This document shows, piece after piece, positions 55,052-63,542 of a stretch of 64,000 bases of DNA. Positions within the stretch are counted from its first letter, which is position 1; every line of letters begins with the position of its first letter. The stretch spans positions 62,001 through 126,000 of the forward strand of contig CACPBQ010000002.1 in the NCBI GenBank assembly GCA_902632125.1. The letters run 5' to 3'. The notes beneath the pieces are model-generated. The model did not search any database. It had not been told where the DNA came from and was given only the letters and a program-made list of their open reading frames with translations. Source of the DNA: Paracoccaceae bacterium. Its GTDB lineage: Bacteria > Pseudomonadota > Alphaproteobacteria > Rhodobacterales > Rhodobacteraceae. The position numbers were made by a program, and so were the translations under genes.

Positions 55052-56644
55052 TTACTCTTCAATTTGCTCATCACTTGGAACCAGATCGTCTGGGTTAACC
55101 CATCCCAACATAACGCGAGCTGTCATAACTAGATCTTGAGCTTCTTCCAAGCTTACATCAAACTTTTCAAGTATTCCGTCGTCTTTTACTCTCTCACCAT
55201 CAACAGTAGTCCAGCCGCCGGCTAATTCCCAGTCAGCACAGGTTGCAAACTCTTCCAAAGTTTTTATTCCATCCTCTCCTAACGCTTCAAGCATTTGCGG
55301 TGATAAACCTTCGAAGTTAACAAGACTGTCTTCAACTCCAAGCTCTTTGGCATGTTCCAAAGCCTTATTCGCTTGCTCTTCAAGAAATTCTCTCGCGCGC
55401 GTTTGTAGCTCTTGGGCAGTATCTTCATCAACGCCGTCAATAACGAGTAATTCTTCAATTTCTACATATGCGACTTCTTCCAAACTAGCAAAACCTTCGG
55501 AAACCAACAGCTGTGCAAAAAACTCGTCAACATCCAGGGTTTCGATAAATAATTGGGTACGATCTTCAAATTCCTTCTGTCTGCGAGCACTTTCTTCAGC
55601 TTCAGTCATTATATCAATATCTAGATTCGTTAACTGACTTGCTAAACGAACGTTTTGCCCTCGACGGCCTATTGCTAAAGAGAGTTGCTCTTCGGGCACT
55701 ACAACTTCAATTTTTCCTGCTTCTTCATCTAGAACAACTTTACTTACTTCTGCTGGCTGCAGTGCATTCACTAAAAACGTTGGTTGATCCTCATTCCATG
55801 GGATAATATCTATTTTTTCTCCTTGTAGTTCATTAACTACAGCCTGAACTCTGCTGCCGCGCATACCGACACAAGCTCCAACGGGATCAATTGTGGTATC
55901 AGTTGTGAAAACAGCTATTTTAGCGCGTGACCCTGGATCTCGAGCCACAGACTTTATTTCAATTATACCCTCATAAATTTCGGGTACTTCCATTTTAAAT
56001 AATTCAGCCATAAACATTGGGTCCGTTCTAGACAAAAATATTTGAGGCCCTCTTGTTTCTCTTCTTACATCTTTAATATAGCAGCGAATTCTATCATTAG
56101 GCCGATAACTCTCGCGTCCAATTTTTTCAGTACGTCTTAGTATGGCCTCACCGCGTCCCACATCGACAACTACGTTTCCATACTCCTCACGTTTAACGAC
56201 GCCATTAATTATAGTTCCAGCTCGATCCTGAAACTCCTCATACTGACGATCTCTTTCTGCCTCACGAACCTTTTGTAAAATAACCTGTTTTGCGGATTGA
56301 GCAGCAATTCTTCCCATATCCACGGGTGGGATTTCTTCTATGTATTGCTGTCCAATTTCCGGGTTTTCCATATACTGTTTTGCCTGTTCAACAGTCATTT
56401 CGGCCTGATAATTCTCTACTTCTTCTTCAGTGACAACCGTACGAACACGGGTAAACGTTGCCCGGCCAGTTTTCCTATCGATTGATACGCGTATATCCAT
56501 TTCTGAACCGTATCGCGACTTAGCCGCTCGAGCGAGGCTTTCTTCCATCGCTTCTACTACTAAACTTGGATCAATCATTTTCTCTCGAGCAACAGCTTCT
56601 GCTGTCTGTAAAAGCTCAAGTTGATTTGCAGAAGTAATGGCCAT
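55052..56644 (-). CDS. nusA: Transcription termination/antitermination factor NusA
   Basis: Binds RNA polymerase and modulates pausing, intrinsic and Rho termination. 530 aa: N-terminal RNAP-binding domain, S1 domain (GTIINGVVKREEYGNVVVDVGRGEAILRR), two KH domains (VGACVGMRGSRVQAVVNELQGEKIDII and LAIGRRGQNVRLASQLTNLDIDI), then two acidic C-terminal repeats (FAQLLVSEGFASLEEVAYVEIEELLVIDGVDED and a second one after residue 440). Shares one base with rimP (TAATG). The operon leader contains an intrinsic-terminator-like hairpin, on which NusA itself could act. Confidence 0.98.
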   Translation of the reverse strand: MAITSANQLELLQTAEAVAREKMIDPSLVVEAMEESLARAAKSRYGSEMDIRVSIDRKTGRATFTRVRTVVTEEEVENYQAEMTVEQAKQYMENPEIGQQYIEEIPPVDMGRIAAQSAKQVILQKVREAERDRQYEEFQDRAGTIINGVVKREEYGNVVVDVGRGEAILRRTEKIGRESYRPNDRIRCYIKDVRRETRGPQIFLSRTDPMFMAELFKMEVPEIYEGIIEIKSVARDPGSRAKIAVFTTDTTIDPVGACVGMRGSRVQAVVNELQGEKIDIIPWNEDQPTFLVNALQPAEVSKVVLDEEAGKIEVVVPEEQLSLAIGRRGQNVRLASQLTNLDIDIMTEAEESARRQKEFEDRTQLFIETLDVDEFFAQLLVSEGFASLEEVAYVEIEELLVIDGVDEDTAQELQTRAREFLEEQANKALEHAKELGVEDSLVNFEGLSPQMLEALGEDGIKTLEEFATCADWELAGGWTTVDGERVKDDGILEKFDVSLEEAQDLVMTARVMLGWVNPDDLVPSDEQIEE

Positions 56645-57219
56645 TATTCAATCTCCTCTAACCTTTCGGTTTCAATTGTATCAAATTTTTGTTTATCAAA
56701 ATTTTGGTTTACTTTTCTTTGCTTTAACATCTCTTTAATTAACTCATCAGTTAATATTAATTTGGCTTCAGCCAGCCATTCGAATTCCAATCCGATAGTG
56801 CCTTCATCTATATTTATCATTATCTCAGAGCCATTTATTCCAGCCAAAGTACCTTTAAACCTTTTTCGACCATCAATAAGTTTAACGGTTTCCAGTCTTG
56901 CGTCATATCCTTCAAACTCTTCGAAATCTTTCATTCTTGTTAGAGGTCTATCAATACCTGGGCTGGAGACTTCCAGGCTGTAAGTGTCTATAATTGGATC
57001 CTCCACATCAAGCAAAGCGCTCATGGCTGTGGACAATTCAGCGCATTCATCAACATTTATAAAACCATCGGGTCGAGCTACCATTATTTGTAAAGTTATC
57101 TCTTTACCTCTCACTAACCTCAAACGAACTAATTCAAACCCCATGTCTTCTGTAAGAGGATTGATCAATTCCAACAGCTTTTTTTCAATAGCTGATTTAG
57201 CAATTAAATCGTTTGTCAT
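56644..57219 (-). CDS. rimP: Ribosome maturation factor RimP
   Basis: Needed for 30S subunit assembly. 191 aa from the ATG at 57219 ([19 protein letters not shown]), the start that matches the family. An upstream in-frame ATG at 57231 abuts the U tract of a terminator hairpin, and one at 57303 lies inside a predicted -10 element, so both are less likely. Signatures: [66 protein letters not shown]. Ribosome site is weak (GGA three bases before the ATG). First gene of rimP-nusA-ylxR-infB. Confidence 0.93.
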   Translation of the reverse strand: MTNDLIAKSAIEKKLLELINPLTEDMGFELVRLRLVRGKEITLQIMVARPDGFINVDECAELSTAMSALLDVEDPIIDTYSLEVSSPGIDRPLTRMKDFEEFEGYDARLETVKLIDGRKRFKGTLAGINGSEIMINIDEGTIGLEFEWLAEAKLILTDELIKEMLKQRKVNQNFDKQKFDTIETERLEEIE

Positions 57220-57231
57220 TTTTCCAAACAT

Positions 57232-57253
57232 AAAAAAACGGGCCCGCGGCCCG
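57232..57253 (-). terminator. Intrinsic terminator/attenuator in the rimP-nusA-infB leader
   Basis: Leftward transcript: CGGGCC (57253-57248), loop GCG, GGCCCG (57244-57239), then seven U (57238-57232). Six perfect G-C pairs followed directly by U7 is a textbook intrinsic terminator. It lies between the predicted promoter (57301-57329) and the rimP start at 57219, inside the operon leader, so read-through must be regulated or partial. In such AT-rich DNA a run of twelve paired G/C bases is unlikely by chance. Confidence 0.75.
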
Positions 57254-57264
57254 CTGTCATTTTT

Positions 57265-57288
57265 CGGTGGAGTGCGTAGTGCACACCG
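57265..57288 (-). promoter_or_regulatory. Upstream leader hairpin before the rimP attenuator
   Basis: Leftward transcript: CGGUG (57288-57284), UGC, loop ACUAC, GCA, a three-base bulge CUC, CACCG (57269-57265): eight base pairs. It precedes the terminator hairpin by eleven bases. It could be a NusA or ribosomal-protein contact site, or only help the leader fold. Confidence 0.35.
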
Positions 57289-57300
57289 CTGTTGCTCGAG

Positions 57301-57329
57301 CATATATTTTGATTCAACGTTTTTTGCAA
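57301..57329 (-). promoter_or_regulatory. Candidate promoter for the rimP-nusA-ylxR-infB operon
   Basis: Leftward strand: TTGCAA (57329-57324), 17-base spacer, TATATG (57306-57301). Transcription would start near 57294, giving a leader of about 75 bases that holds both hairpins. The -10 contains the in-frame ATG at 57303, which argues against that codon as rimP start. Confidence 0.45.
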
Positions 57330-57455
57330 GTCATCATTTGAACATTCGCTTTCTACATAAAAAGATAAACAACTGTAACATAGTTTGGAACTTAAATTTC
57401 TAGAAAGAATTTTGGATTATAATGAAATCTAAGCCGAATTTAAAACATTCTCGGT

Positions 57456-57478
57456 ATTTCCTTTTATTGCAAGGAAAT
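57456..57478 (-). terminator. Hairpin just after the small conserved gene
   Basis: ATTTCCTT (57456-57463), seven-base loop, AAGGAAAT (57471-57478): eight perfect pairs, starting two bases beyond the TAA of the 57480-57725 gene. No strong U tract follows in the leftward direction, so it may be a weak terminator or a 3' stabiliser. Confidence 0.4.
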
Positions 57479-57479
57479 T

Positions 57480-57725
57480 TTAAATCGTTTTTCTTTTAGT
57501 AGACCGTGAATAGAATCCTTCTGGGAGTTTAATTGCTGCTGCTAAGTCGCCAAGTTGTGAGTTTGAAAATGTGATTTTATTAATACGATCATTTACAGGA
57601 TCATACTGTTCTAAAGTTGTGTATTCTTCAAAATTTGTAATAGAAATATCTTCTGTTAATTGCTTGCTTCCTTCGTCAAGTATCGTAATTACTGTACAGT
57701 CAAATTCATGTTCTATGCTAAACAT
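57480..57725 (-). CDS. Small conserved hypothetical protein upstream of rimP
   Basis: 81 aa, acidic: MFSIEHEFDCTVITILDEG, then ITNFEEYTTLEQYDPVNDRINKITFSNSQLGDLAAAIKLPEGFY and a short basic tail. Several beta strands and one helix are expected; no catalytic motif, membrane segment or signal is visible. I believe that similar small proteins occur upstream of rimP in other Rhodobacterales, so I treat it as a real gene of unknown role. It is followed by a hairpin and lies 254 bases before rimP with its own likely transcription unit. Confidence 0.75.
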   Translation of the reverse strand: MFSIEHEFDCTVITILDEGSKQLTEDISITNFEEYTTLEQYDPVNDRINKITFSNSQLGDLAAAIKLPEGFYSRSTKRKTI

Positions 57726-57788
57726 TGGTAACTCTTCTACTTTTTGGTTTAAATTTTCTTATATAAGTAAAGCTCCGTTGAAACCAGC

Positions 57789-58865
57789 TTACATGAGGCG
57801 ATCTGGCAAAAATTTCTCAATTAACTCGTTTGAAGTTTGTGGGCTTCGATTTAATAAAATATCCTCGGCGATCTGGCTGGCAGCAAGACATGTTTGAAAC
57901 CCATATCCCCCTTGCCCTGCAAGCCAGAAGAAATTGGGCTCATCTGGATCTGGGCCGATAACTAAGGACTTATCAGGTGCAAAACTTCTTAGTCCTGCCC
58001 AATTTGACGTTATTTTTTTTACTTTTGGCTCCACCATGCTTTCGAAATTATAGATCCCTAGGGCGATATCTTCGTAATCTGCCCAGGCGTCGTGCGGTTT
58101 ACAAGGATTAACATCAGCTGGGGACACTATCATACTGCCGGCATCTGGTTTAGCGTACCAACTATCATCACTACCAACCAGTAACGGAAGAGAGCTCAGA
58201 CTATTACTCGTATCTATTTCAACTCTTGCCATTGATCTTTTAAAAGGTTGAATATTTTTAGGCTTTAAATTTGCAAGTTGTGCAAGACTATCTGCCCAAG
58301 CACCGCTAGCATTAATAAGTATCTCTGATTGGATTTTTGAATTTAGAATCCATTTGTCTTTGGTTCTTTCAATCTTATTAATGGCAGAATTAGTAAAAAT
58401 TTGAACACCATTACTAAGGCATTCTTTTCGCAATGTTTGGATTAAAAGATCTGTATCAATATCGAAAACATCTTCACGCCAAGCCGCTTGTCTTGTAGAC
58501 TTTAAATCTATTATTGGAGCTTTTTCTTTAGCTTCATTTACCGAAATTAGAGATAAACCGAGGCTTCTAGCATGCTTGTCAAACTCCTCTATATCACTAC
58601 TTTTTTCTAGAGAAATAAGGCCGCGCTGCTTTAAAATATTTGGATATTTAGATTGTAGATCGTTAAAAGTGATAAGATTAAGTTCACAAACATTGCTATT
58701 CCCATAATCAGATATAAAAACAGCAGCCGAACGACTTGAAGAGTGATGGGCTATAAAGTCTTCTTGTTCAAAAAGCCCAATTTTTGCTCGCTTAGATAGC
58801 CTTGCAGCAACAGAAATACCTGCAATACCGCATCCTACCACAGCAATGTCAAATTTTTCTATCAA
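57789..58865 (-). CDS. FAD-dependent D-amino-acid dehydrogenase-like oxidoreductase (DauA type)
   Basis: DAO-family flavoprotein, 358 aa, starting with TTG at 58865 (reads MIEKFDIAVVGCGIAG). Dinucleotide motif G11-x-G13-x-x-G16, HHSSSRSAAVFISDYGN, NASGAWADSLAQLAN, and a C-terminal block WAGLRSFAPDKSLVIGPDPDEPNFFWLAGQGGYGFQT that closely follows Pseudomonas D-arginine dehydrogenase DauA. It probably oxidises a D-amino acid or related amine to the keto acid, passing electrons to the respiratory chain. It directly follows a BMP-type importer, so the imported compound may be its substrate (inference). Weak ribosome site. Confidence 0.83.
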   Translation of the reverse strand: MIEKFDIAVVGCGIAGISVAARLSKRAKIGLFEQEDFIAHHSSSRSAAVFISDYGNSNVCELNLITFNDLQSKYPNILKQRGLISLEKSSDIEEFDKHARSLGLSLISVNEAKEKAPIIDLKSTRQAAWREDVFDIDTDLLIQTLRKECLSNGVQIFTNSAINKIERTKDKWILNSKIQSEILINASGAWADSLAQLANLKPKNIQPFKRSMARVEIDTSNSLSSLPLLVGSDDSWYAKPDAGSMIVSPADVNPCKPHDAWADYEDIALGIYNFESMVEPKVKKITSNWAGLRSFAPDKSLVIGPDPDEPNFFWLAGQGGYGFQTCLAASQIAEDILLNRSPQTSNELIEKFLPDRLM

Positions 58866-58890
58866 TTTGGAATGCTCAAATTTTAAATTA

Positions 58891-58913
58891 GAGCCCCTAT
58901 TAAAAAGGGGCTC
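58891..58913 (-). terminator. Perfect hairpin between the importer gene and the FAD dehydrogenase
   Basis: GAGCCCCT (58891-58898), loop ATTAAAA, AGGGGCTC (58906-58913): eight perfect pairs, fourteen bases after the BMP gene stop and 26 bases before the next start. The leftward flank is UAAUUUAAAAUUU, U-rich but broken. Likely a terminator or mRNA-stabilising structure that lowers expression of the dehydrogenase relative to the binding protein. Confidence 0.6.
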
Positions 58914-58926
58914 TTCTATTTAATGC

Positions 58927-59997
58927 CTATTCAGGTATTTTTCCAGTAATACCTTCTACATAAAATTTCATCCCAAGCAGAGTACCGTCGTCGGCTGTTT
59001 CACCAGCAGCTAACCAATCTGACCCATCTTGTTTTTTGATTGGCCCAGTAAATGGGTGATAACTTCCGTCAGCAATTGCGTCACGCATTGCAAGTGCTTC
59101 GGCCTTCACATCTGCTGGAACAGCATCTGTGATTTCCCCTATGGAAACCATTCCCGGTCCGATACCATCCCAAGTAGCTGTGGATTCCCAAGTGCCATCC
59201 AAAACGGCTTGCGTTCTTGCAATATAGTAAGGCGCCCAATCATCGATAATTGAGGATACTCTTGGAAATGGTTTATAATCAGCCATATCTGATGCCTGAC
59301 CAAAAGAAATTACATTTCCAGCTTGTTGTGCGGCAGCTTGAGGTGCAGTGGAGTCAGTATGTTGCAGAATAACATCTGCGCCCTGATCGATTAAAGCTTT
59401 TGCGGCGTCCGCTTCTTTTGCTGGATCAAACCATGTGTAAATCCAAATTATATTGAATTCTACATCAGGATTAACTTTTTTAGCATGAAGGTAAGCAGAG
59501 TTTATACCACGAACAACTTCCGGAATTGGATAGGAGCCAATGTAGCCAATTTTGTTGGTTTTAGTCATTTTCCCAGCAATGTGGCCTTGAATCGCACGCC
59601 CCTCATAAAAACGGCCTGAATACGTTGAAACATTGTCAGCTAGTTTGAATCCAGTCGCATGTTCAAATTTTACGTTTGGAAATTTTTTTGCGGCACTAAG
59701 TGTCGGATCCATATATCCGAAGGAAGTAGTAAATATTAGGTCAGCGCCTTGCATAGCCATTGTGTTAATGACGCGTTCGGCATCTGCTCCGTATGCAACA
59801 CTTTCTTGATAAATTGTTTCAACGCGGTCACCGAAATGTTCTTCTACTGCTAGTCGGCCTTCGTTATGTTCGTATGTCCACCCGTAGTCTCCGACTGGAC
59901 CGACATATACAAAACCAACCTTGACATCTGCAGCAAAGGCCACAGTGCCGAAACCAAAGGCGAGCAGCACGCCTGATAGTACAGATTTAAATTTCAT
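58927..59997 (-). CDS. BMP-family ABC transporter substrate-binding protein
   Basis: Periplasmic binding protein of the PnrA/BMP (basic membrane protein) family, 356 aa. Cleavable signal peptide 1-22 (FGFGTVAFA followed by ADVKVGFVYVGPVGDYGWTYEHNEG); no lipobox cysteine, so soluble in the periplasm. Family signatures: ADLIFTTSFGYMDPTLSAAKKFPNVKFEHATG, GRFYEGRAIQGHIAGKMTKTNKIGYIGSYPIPEVVRGINSAYLHAKKVNP, DVILQHTDSTAPQAAAQQAG. Members mostly bind purine nucleosides; the aromatic binding residues cannot be confirmed here. Last importer gene of the operon, 24 bases after the second permease. Confidence 0.92.
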   Translation of the reverse strand: MKFKSVLSGVLLAFGFGTVAFAADVKVGFVYVGPVGDYGWTYEHNEGRLAVEEHFGDRVETIYQESVAYGADAERVINTMAMQGADLIFTTSFGYMDPTLSAAKKFPNVKFEHATGFKLADNVSTYSGRFYEGRAIQGHIAGKMTKTNKIGYIGSYPIPEVVRGINSAYLHAKKVNPDVEFNIIWIYTWFDPAKEADAAKALIDQGADVILQHTDSTAPQAAAQQAGNVISFGQASDMADYKPFPRVSSIIDDWAPYYIARTQAVLDGTWESTATWDGIGPGMVSIGEITDAVPADVKAEALAMRDAIADGSYHPFTGPIKKQDGSDWLAAGETADDGTLLGMKFYVEGITGKIPE

Positions 59998-60021
59998 GAT
60001 ATCTCCTGTTAATGTTTTCCC

Positions 60022-60945
60022 TCATTGCGAGGCGTGGAAAGGTCGCGCCAGCGAGCCGGGCGCGGTGTGATGTCCAAATAAAGATATACCTACCAGAACT
60101 ACTATTGTCACGAGATATGGTGACATTGAAAGAATTTCTACTGGAATCGCTACGCCTATTGCCTGTAGATTGAGCTGTAATACGGTAATTCCGCCAAAAA
60201 GATAAGCACCTAAAAGAACTCGCCAAGGTTTCCAACTAGCAAATACAACAATGGCGAGTGCAATCCAGCCGGCCCCAGCCGTCATACCTTCTGTCCATTG
60301 TGGAACACGGGCTAGACTTATATAAGCACCTCCGATACCTGCAGCTGCGCCTCCAAACATGATTGCAAGAAAACGTATCCTGACTACTTTATAACCTAGG
60401 GCATGAGCGGCCTCTTGGTTTTCTCCAACAGCCCTTAGGACCAAGCCAACATGGGTTCTATTGATAACATATGCTACCGTAGCAACAAGAATAACCGAAA
60501 AATAAACGATAGCGTCGTGAGAAAAAATCATAGGTCCTAAAATAGGAATGTCTGAAAGAATGGGAATTTCTATTTTGGACAAAGTCGGGCTTTTTATTCC
60601 TTCGTAAGGTTTGCCAATTAAAGCAGATAAGCCAAGGCCTACCATTGTTAATCCTAAGCCCGTAGCAACTTGATTAGACATAATGTATTGGGTCAAAACT
60701 GCAAACAGGACTGATAGTAAAGCGCCAGCAATAGCGGCGCAAATAAAGCCGTAGATCGGTATTTGCGTATTTACTGCGAAAATAAAACCGATGACGGCAC
60801 CTGTTATCATCATTCCTTCAACTCCAAGATTTAAGACGCCTGACTTTTCAACAACAGCTTCACCAACAGCGGCTAGTAAGACAGGAGTTGCAGAGATCAT
60901 TAATGCAGAAATAAGTAGTACTAGGTCTATACCAAAAATCACCAT
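60022..60945 (-). CDS. ABC transporter permease (BMP/nucleoside-type), second subunit
   Basis: Integral membrane permease of the branched-chain/ribose-type permease family, 307 aa, about eight to ten helices. Signatures GEAVVEKSGVLNLGVEGMMITGAVIGF near residue 27, LRAVGENQEAAHALGYKVVRIRF (coupling loop to the ATPase) and AWTEGMTAGAGWIALAIVVFASWKP-type glycine-rich stretch. One base separates it from the first permease. With the partner it forms the heterodimeric channel of the importer. Confidence 0.9.
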   Translation of the reverse strand: MVIFGIDLVLLISALMISATPVLLAAVGEAVVEKSGVLNLGVEGMMITGAVIGFIFAVNTQIPIYGFICAAIAGALLSVLFAVLTQYIMSNQVATGLGLTMVGLGLSALIGKPYEGIKSPTLSKIEIPILSDIPILGPMIFSHDAIVYFSVILVATVAYVINRTHVGLVLRAVGENQEAAHALGYKVVRIRFLAIMFGGAAAGIGGAYISLARVPQWTEGMTAGAGWIALAIVVFASWKPWRVLLGAYLFGGITVLQLNLQAIGVAIPVEILSMSPYLVTIVVLVGISLFGHHTAPGSLARPFHASQ

Positions 60946-60946
60946 T

Positions 60947-62032
60947 TTAAGAACTCCTGGATTTAAATCTGTAATTGGTTAAAATGTCTGTAGCCAACAG
61001 AAAGAAGAGAAGCATTCCTTGCAATAGCTGAATTGAAGCTCCTGGTAATCCAAGCATGAGCTGTGCAATTTCACCGCCGATATAAGTTAATGCCATTAGA
61101 AGACCTGCCAATAATATACCCCAGGGATTTAAACGGCCCAAGAATGCGACGATGATTGCAGTGAAACCATAGCCTGAATTGAAAGACATTGTAATTTGCC
61201 CTGCAGGCCCTGCCACTTCAAAGAGGCCAGCCATTCCGGCCAAGAGCCCAGACATGCCCATACAAAAAATAATTGTTTTTGATGGATTAATACCGGCAAA
61301 AAAAGCCGCTTTTGGGGCTTCACCGGCTATTTTTATTTCGAAGCCCTTTTGATGTTTCAGAAATAAAAAATAAGCTAAAATTACAGCTAGAATTGCTGTT
61401 AGAACGCCCCAGTGCATTCCAGAGTTTGCAATTATTTCAGAATTATGAGCGCTTGGGTAATCTTTTAAATTCCTACTTCCTGGCAGTCCCATGCCCTCTG
61501 GATTTCGTAAAAGGCCTTGGCTGACGGAAGCAAGAATGTTTTCTGCAACATATACAAGCATTAACGAAACCAATATTTCGTTTGTTTTAAAATATACTTT
61601 CAAAAGAGCCGGTATTAGTGCCCAAATAAAGCCTCCAAAAGCACCCGCTAAAATCATAGCTGGAAAAATAAGTACACTCTCTTGAGGGTAAAGGCTAAGA
61701 GCAACAGACGCACCAAAGATTGCTCCCAAAATATATTGTCCCTCAGCACCAATATTCCATATGCCAGCCTTGAATCCAATCGAGAGTCCAATAGCAATTA
61801 GAATAATTGGTCCTGCTTTTACGAGAAGTTGAGGTCTGGCATACGAGGCAAAATTTTCATCAAATAAAGGATCCCAGAATATTAATTTAATTGCACCAAA
61901 TGCAGAAGAAAAATCGCCCAGCAAGAGGCCAAACATTAATCCTCCAAATAACATGGTCAAAAAAACTGCAATAACTGGAGTTACGGTTGTCCAGAACTTA
62001 GAAATACTGCGACGCTTCTCAAGCCTTATCAC
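60947..62032 (-). CDS. ABC transporter permease (BMP/nucleoside-type), first subunit
   Basis: 361 aa membrane permease, longer than its partner. Family signatures: IGFKAGIWNIGAEGQYILGAIFGA (substrate-family loop), LLKVYFKTNEILVSLMLVYVAENIL, KIAGEAPKAAFFAGINPSKTI (EAA-like coupling helix) and FNSGYGFTAIIVAFLGRLNPWGI. Overlaps the ATPase gene by fourteen bases. Its substrate matches that of the binding protein two genes downstream. Confidence 0.9.
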   Translation of the reverse strand: MIRLEKRRSISKFWTTVTPVIAVFLTMLFGGLMFGLLLGDFSSAFGAIKLIFWDPLFDENFASYARPQLLVKAGPIILIAIGLSIGFKAGIWNIGAEGQYILGAIFGASVALSLYPQESVLIFPAMILAGAFGGFIWALIPALLKVYFKTNEILVSLMLVYVAENILASVSQGLLRNPEGMGLPGSRNLKDYPSAHNSEIIANSGMHWGVLTAILAVILAYFLFLKHQKGFEIKIAGEAPKAAFFAGINPSKTIIFCMGMSGLLAGMAGLFEVAGPAGQITMSFNSGYGFTAIIVAFLGRLNPWGILLAGLLMALTYIGGEIAQLMLGLPGASIQLLQGMLLFFLLATDILTNYRFKSRSS

Positions 62033-63542
62033 GGTTTTTAAGATCCAAATCAGATCCTCCCATCAATAATCCCACATCTTCTGGTGACAAGCTGCTTATA
62101 TCGTGTGATTTTGACATACGCCCATTTGTTAAAACGGCAAAAGTATCGCAAATTTCGAAGAGTTCGTCCAAATCCTGACTAATCACAACGACGGCAGATT
62201 CATTGGAAGCCAAGTTTAATATTGATTGTCTTATGAATGCTGCTGCTGCTGCATCAACACCCCAAGTTGGTTGATTAACAACGAAAACACGCGGTCTTTG
62301 CAAAATTTCTCTGCCGATAACAAACTTTTGTAAATTGCCACCTGATAAAGAAGTAGCTGCATTATCTAAAGTTGGGGTTCTGACATCAAACTCAGAAACA
62401 ATATCCCTTGTTTTTTCTTTGACACTATCAAAATTAATAATTCCCCATTGGTTTATTACGTCTTCAGAATGAGAGGTGATAAGCGTATTCTCGATTAACG
62501 TCATTGCAGGTGCAGCTGCATGACCCAGCCTCTCTTCTGGAGCTGCTCGCATTCCTATAGCTCTACGCTCATCTGGAGCTAACTTACCAATAGGTTGGTT
62601 AAATACTTTAATTGTTGACGGACTTGTTTTCTCTTCACCAGAAAGTGCTGAAAGAAGCTCATCTTGGCCGTTGCCTGCTACACCCCCGATTCCTAATATT
62701 TCACCGACACGAACAGAAAAATTGATGTTTGATAATGAGGTCCCGAAAAAGTCTTTAGTTCGAATAGAAAGATTTGAAACTTGCAATAATTCCTCACCAA
62801 ATTCTTGACTTTTTCTGGAAGGGCTGGAGAAAGACTTACCAACCATCATTTCTCCTATTTGCTTTGCGCTAGTGTCTTTTGGTATACAGGATCCTACTTT
62901 TTTTCCGTTTCGAAGAATTGTTGCATAATCACAAATTTCGCGAATTTCTTCCAATTTATGTGAGATGTATAAGATTGACTTGCCTTCACCCTTTAAACGT
63001 AAGAGCGTCTCAAAAAGTGTTTTGACTTCATTTGGTGTCAGAACAGAAGTGGGCTCATCCATTATAAGTAATTTAGGATTTTGGAGAAGGCATCGAATTA
63101 TTTCAACTCGTTGACGCTCCCCAGCCGATAATTGGCCAACCAATCTTTTAGGGCCCAGTGGAAGACCATATGATTTTGACACAGTTTCAATTTTTTCTGA
63201 CAAGTCTTCTAATCTTGGTGGATTTTCCATTCCCAAAGCAATGTTTTCGGCAACATTTAAAGCATCAAACAAGGAAAAATGTTGGAAGACCATTGCTATG
63301 CCACTTTGCCGGGCCTTACTTGGTTCTGAGGGTCTGAAATTTTCTGAACTCAGCTTCATACTGCCAGAATCTGGCTGCATTAAGCCGTATACCATCTTAA
63401 CAAGCGTTGATTTGCCCGCACCGTTTTCTCCTAGTAATGCGTGGATTTCACCTGAATTGATATGAAAACTTACTTTGTCGTTAGCTTTCACGCCTGGAAA
63501 CGATTTGGATATGCCGTCCATTTGTAGCAAAACTTCGGCCAC
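62019..63542 (-). CDS. ABC transporter ATP-binding protein (tandem, BMP/nucleoside-type)
   Basis: 507 aa ATPase with two fused nucleotide-binding domains, like sugar and nucleoside importers. I chose the GTG at 63542 (MAEVLLQMDGISKSFPGVKA) because a perfect GGAGG lies eight bases upstream; an ATG at 63557 would start inside that ribosome site. Domain 1: Walker A GENGAGKST (39-47), signature LSAGERQRVEI, Walker B LLIMDEPTSVLTPNE. Domain 2: degenerate Walker A GVAGNGQDELL but intact signature LSGGNLQKFVIGREI, typical of the family. First gene of the operon, divergent from dnaE. Confidence 0.93.
   Translation of the reverse strand: MAEVLLQMDGISKSFPGVKANDKVSFHINSGEIHALLGENGAGKSTLVKMVYGLMQPDSGSMKLSSENFRPSEPSKARQSGIAMVFQHFSLFDALNVAENIALGMENPPRLEDLSEKIETVSKSYGLPLGPKRLVGQLSAGERQRVEIIRCLLQNPKLLIMDEPTSVLTPNEVKTLFETLLRLKGEGKSILYISHKLEEIREICDYATILRNGKKVGSCIPKDTSAKQIGEMMVGKSFSSPSRKSQEFGEELLQVSNLSIRTKDFFGTSLSNINFSVRVGEILGIGGVAGNGQDELLSALSGEEKTSPSTIKVFNQPIGKLAPDERRAIGMRAAPEERLGHAAAPAMTLIENTLITSHSEDVINQWGIINFDSVKEKTRDIVSEFDVRTPTLDNAATSLSGGNLQKFVIGREILQRPRVFVVNQPTWGVDAAAAAFIRQSILNLASNESAVVVISQDLDELFEICDTFAVLTNGRMSKSHDISSLSPEDVGLLMGGSDLDLKNRDKA

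Noticed and set aside
57219-57303. Longer RimP starting at 57303
   Set aside because: The extension would be encoded by the -10 element, a leader hairpin and the terminator stem; its residues ([19 protein letters not shown]) have no family match.
57230-57480. A tRNA upstream of rimP as in E. coli metY-rimP
   Set aside because: No cloverleaf, T-loop GTTCRA pattern or CCA end could be found in the 57304-57479 gap.
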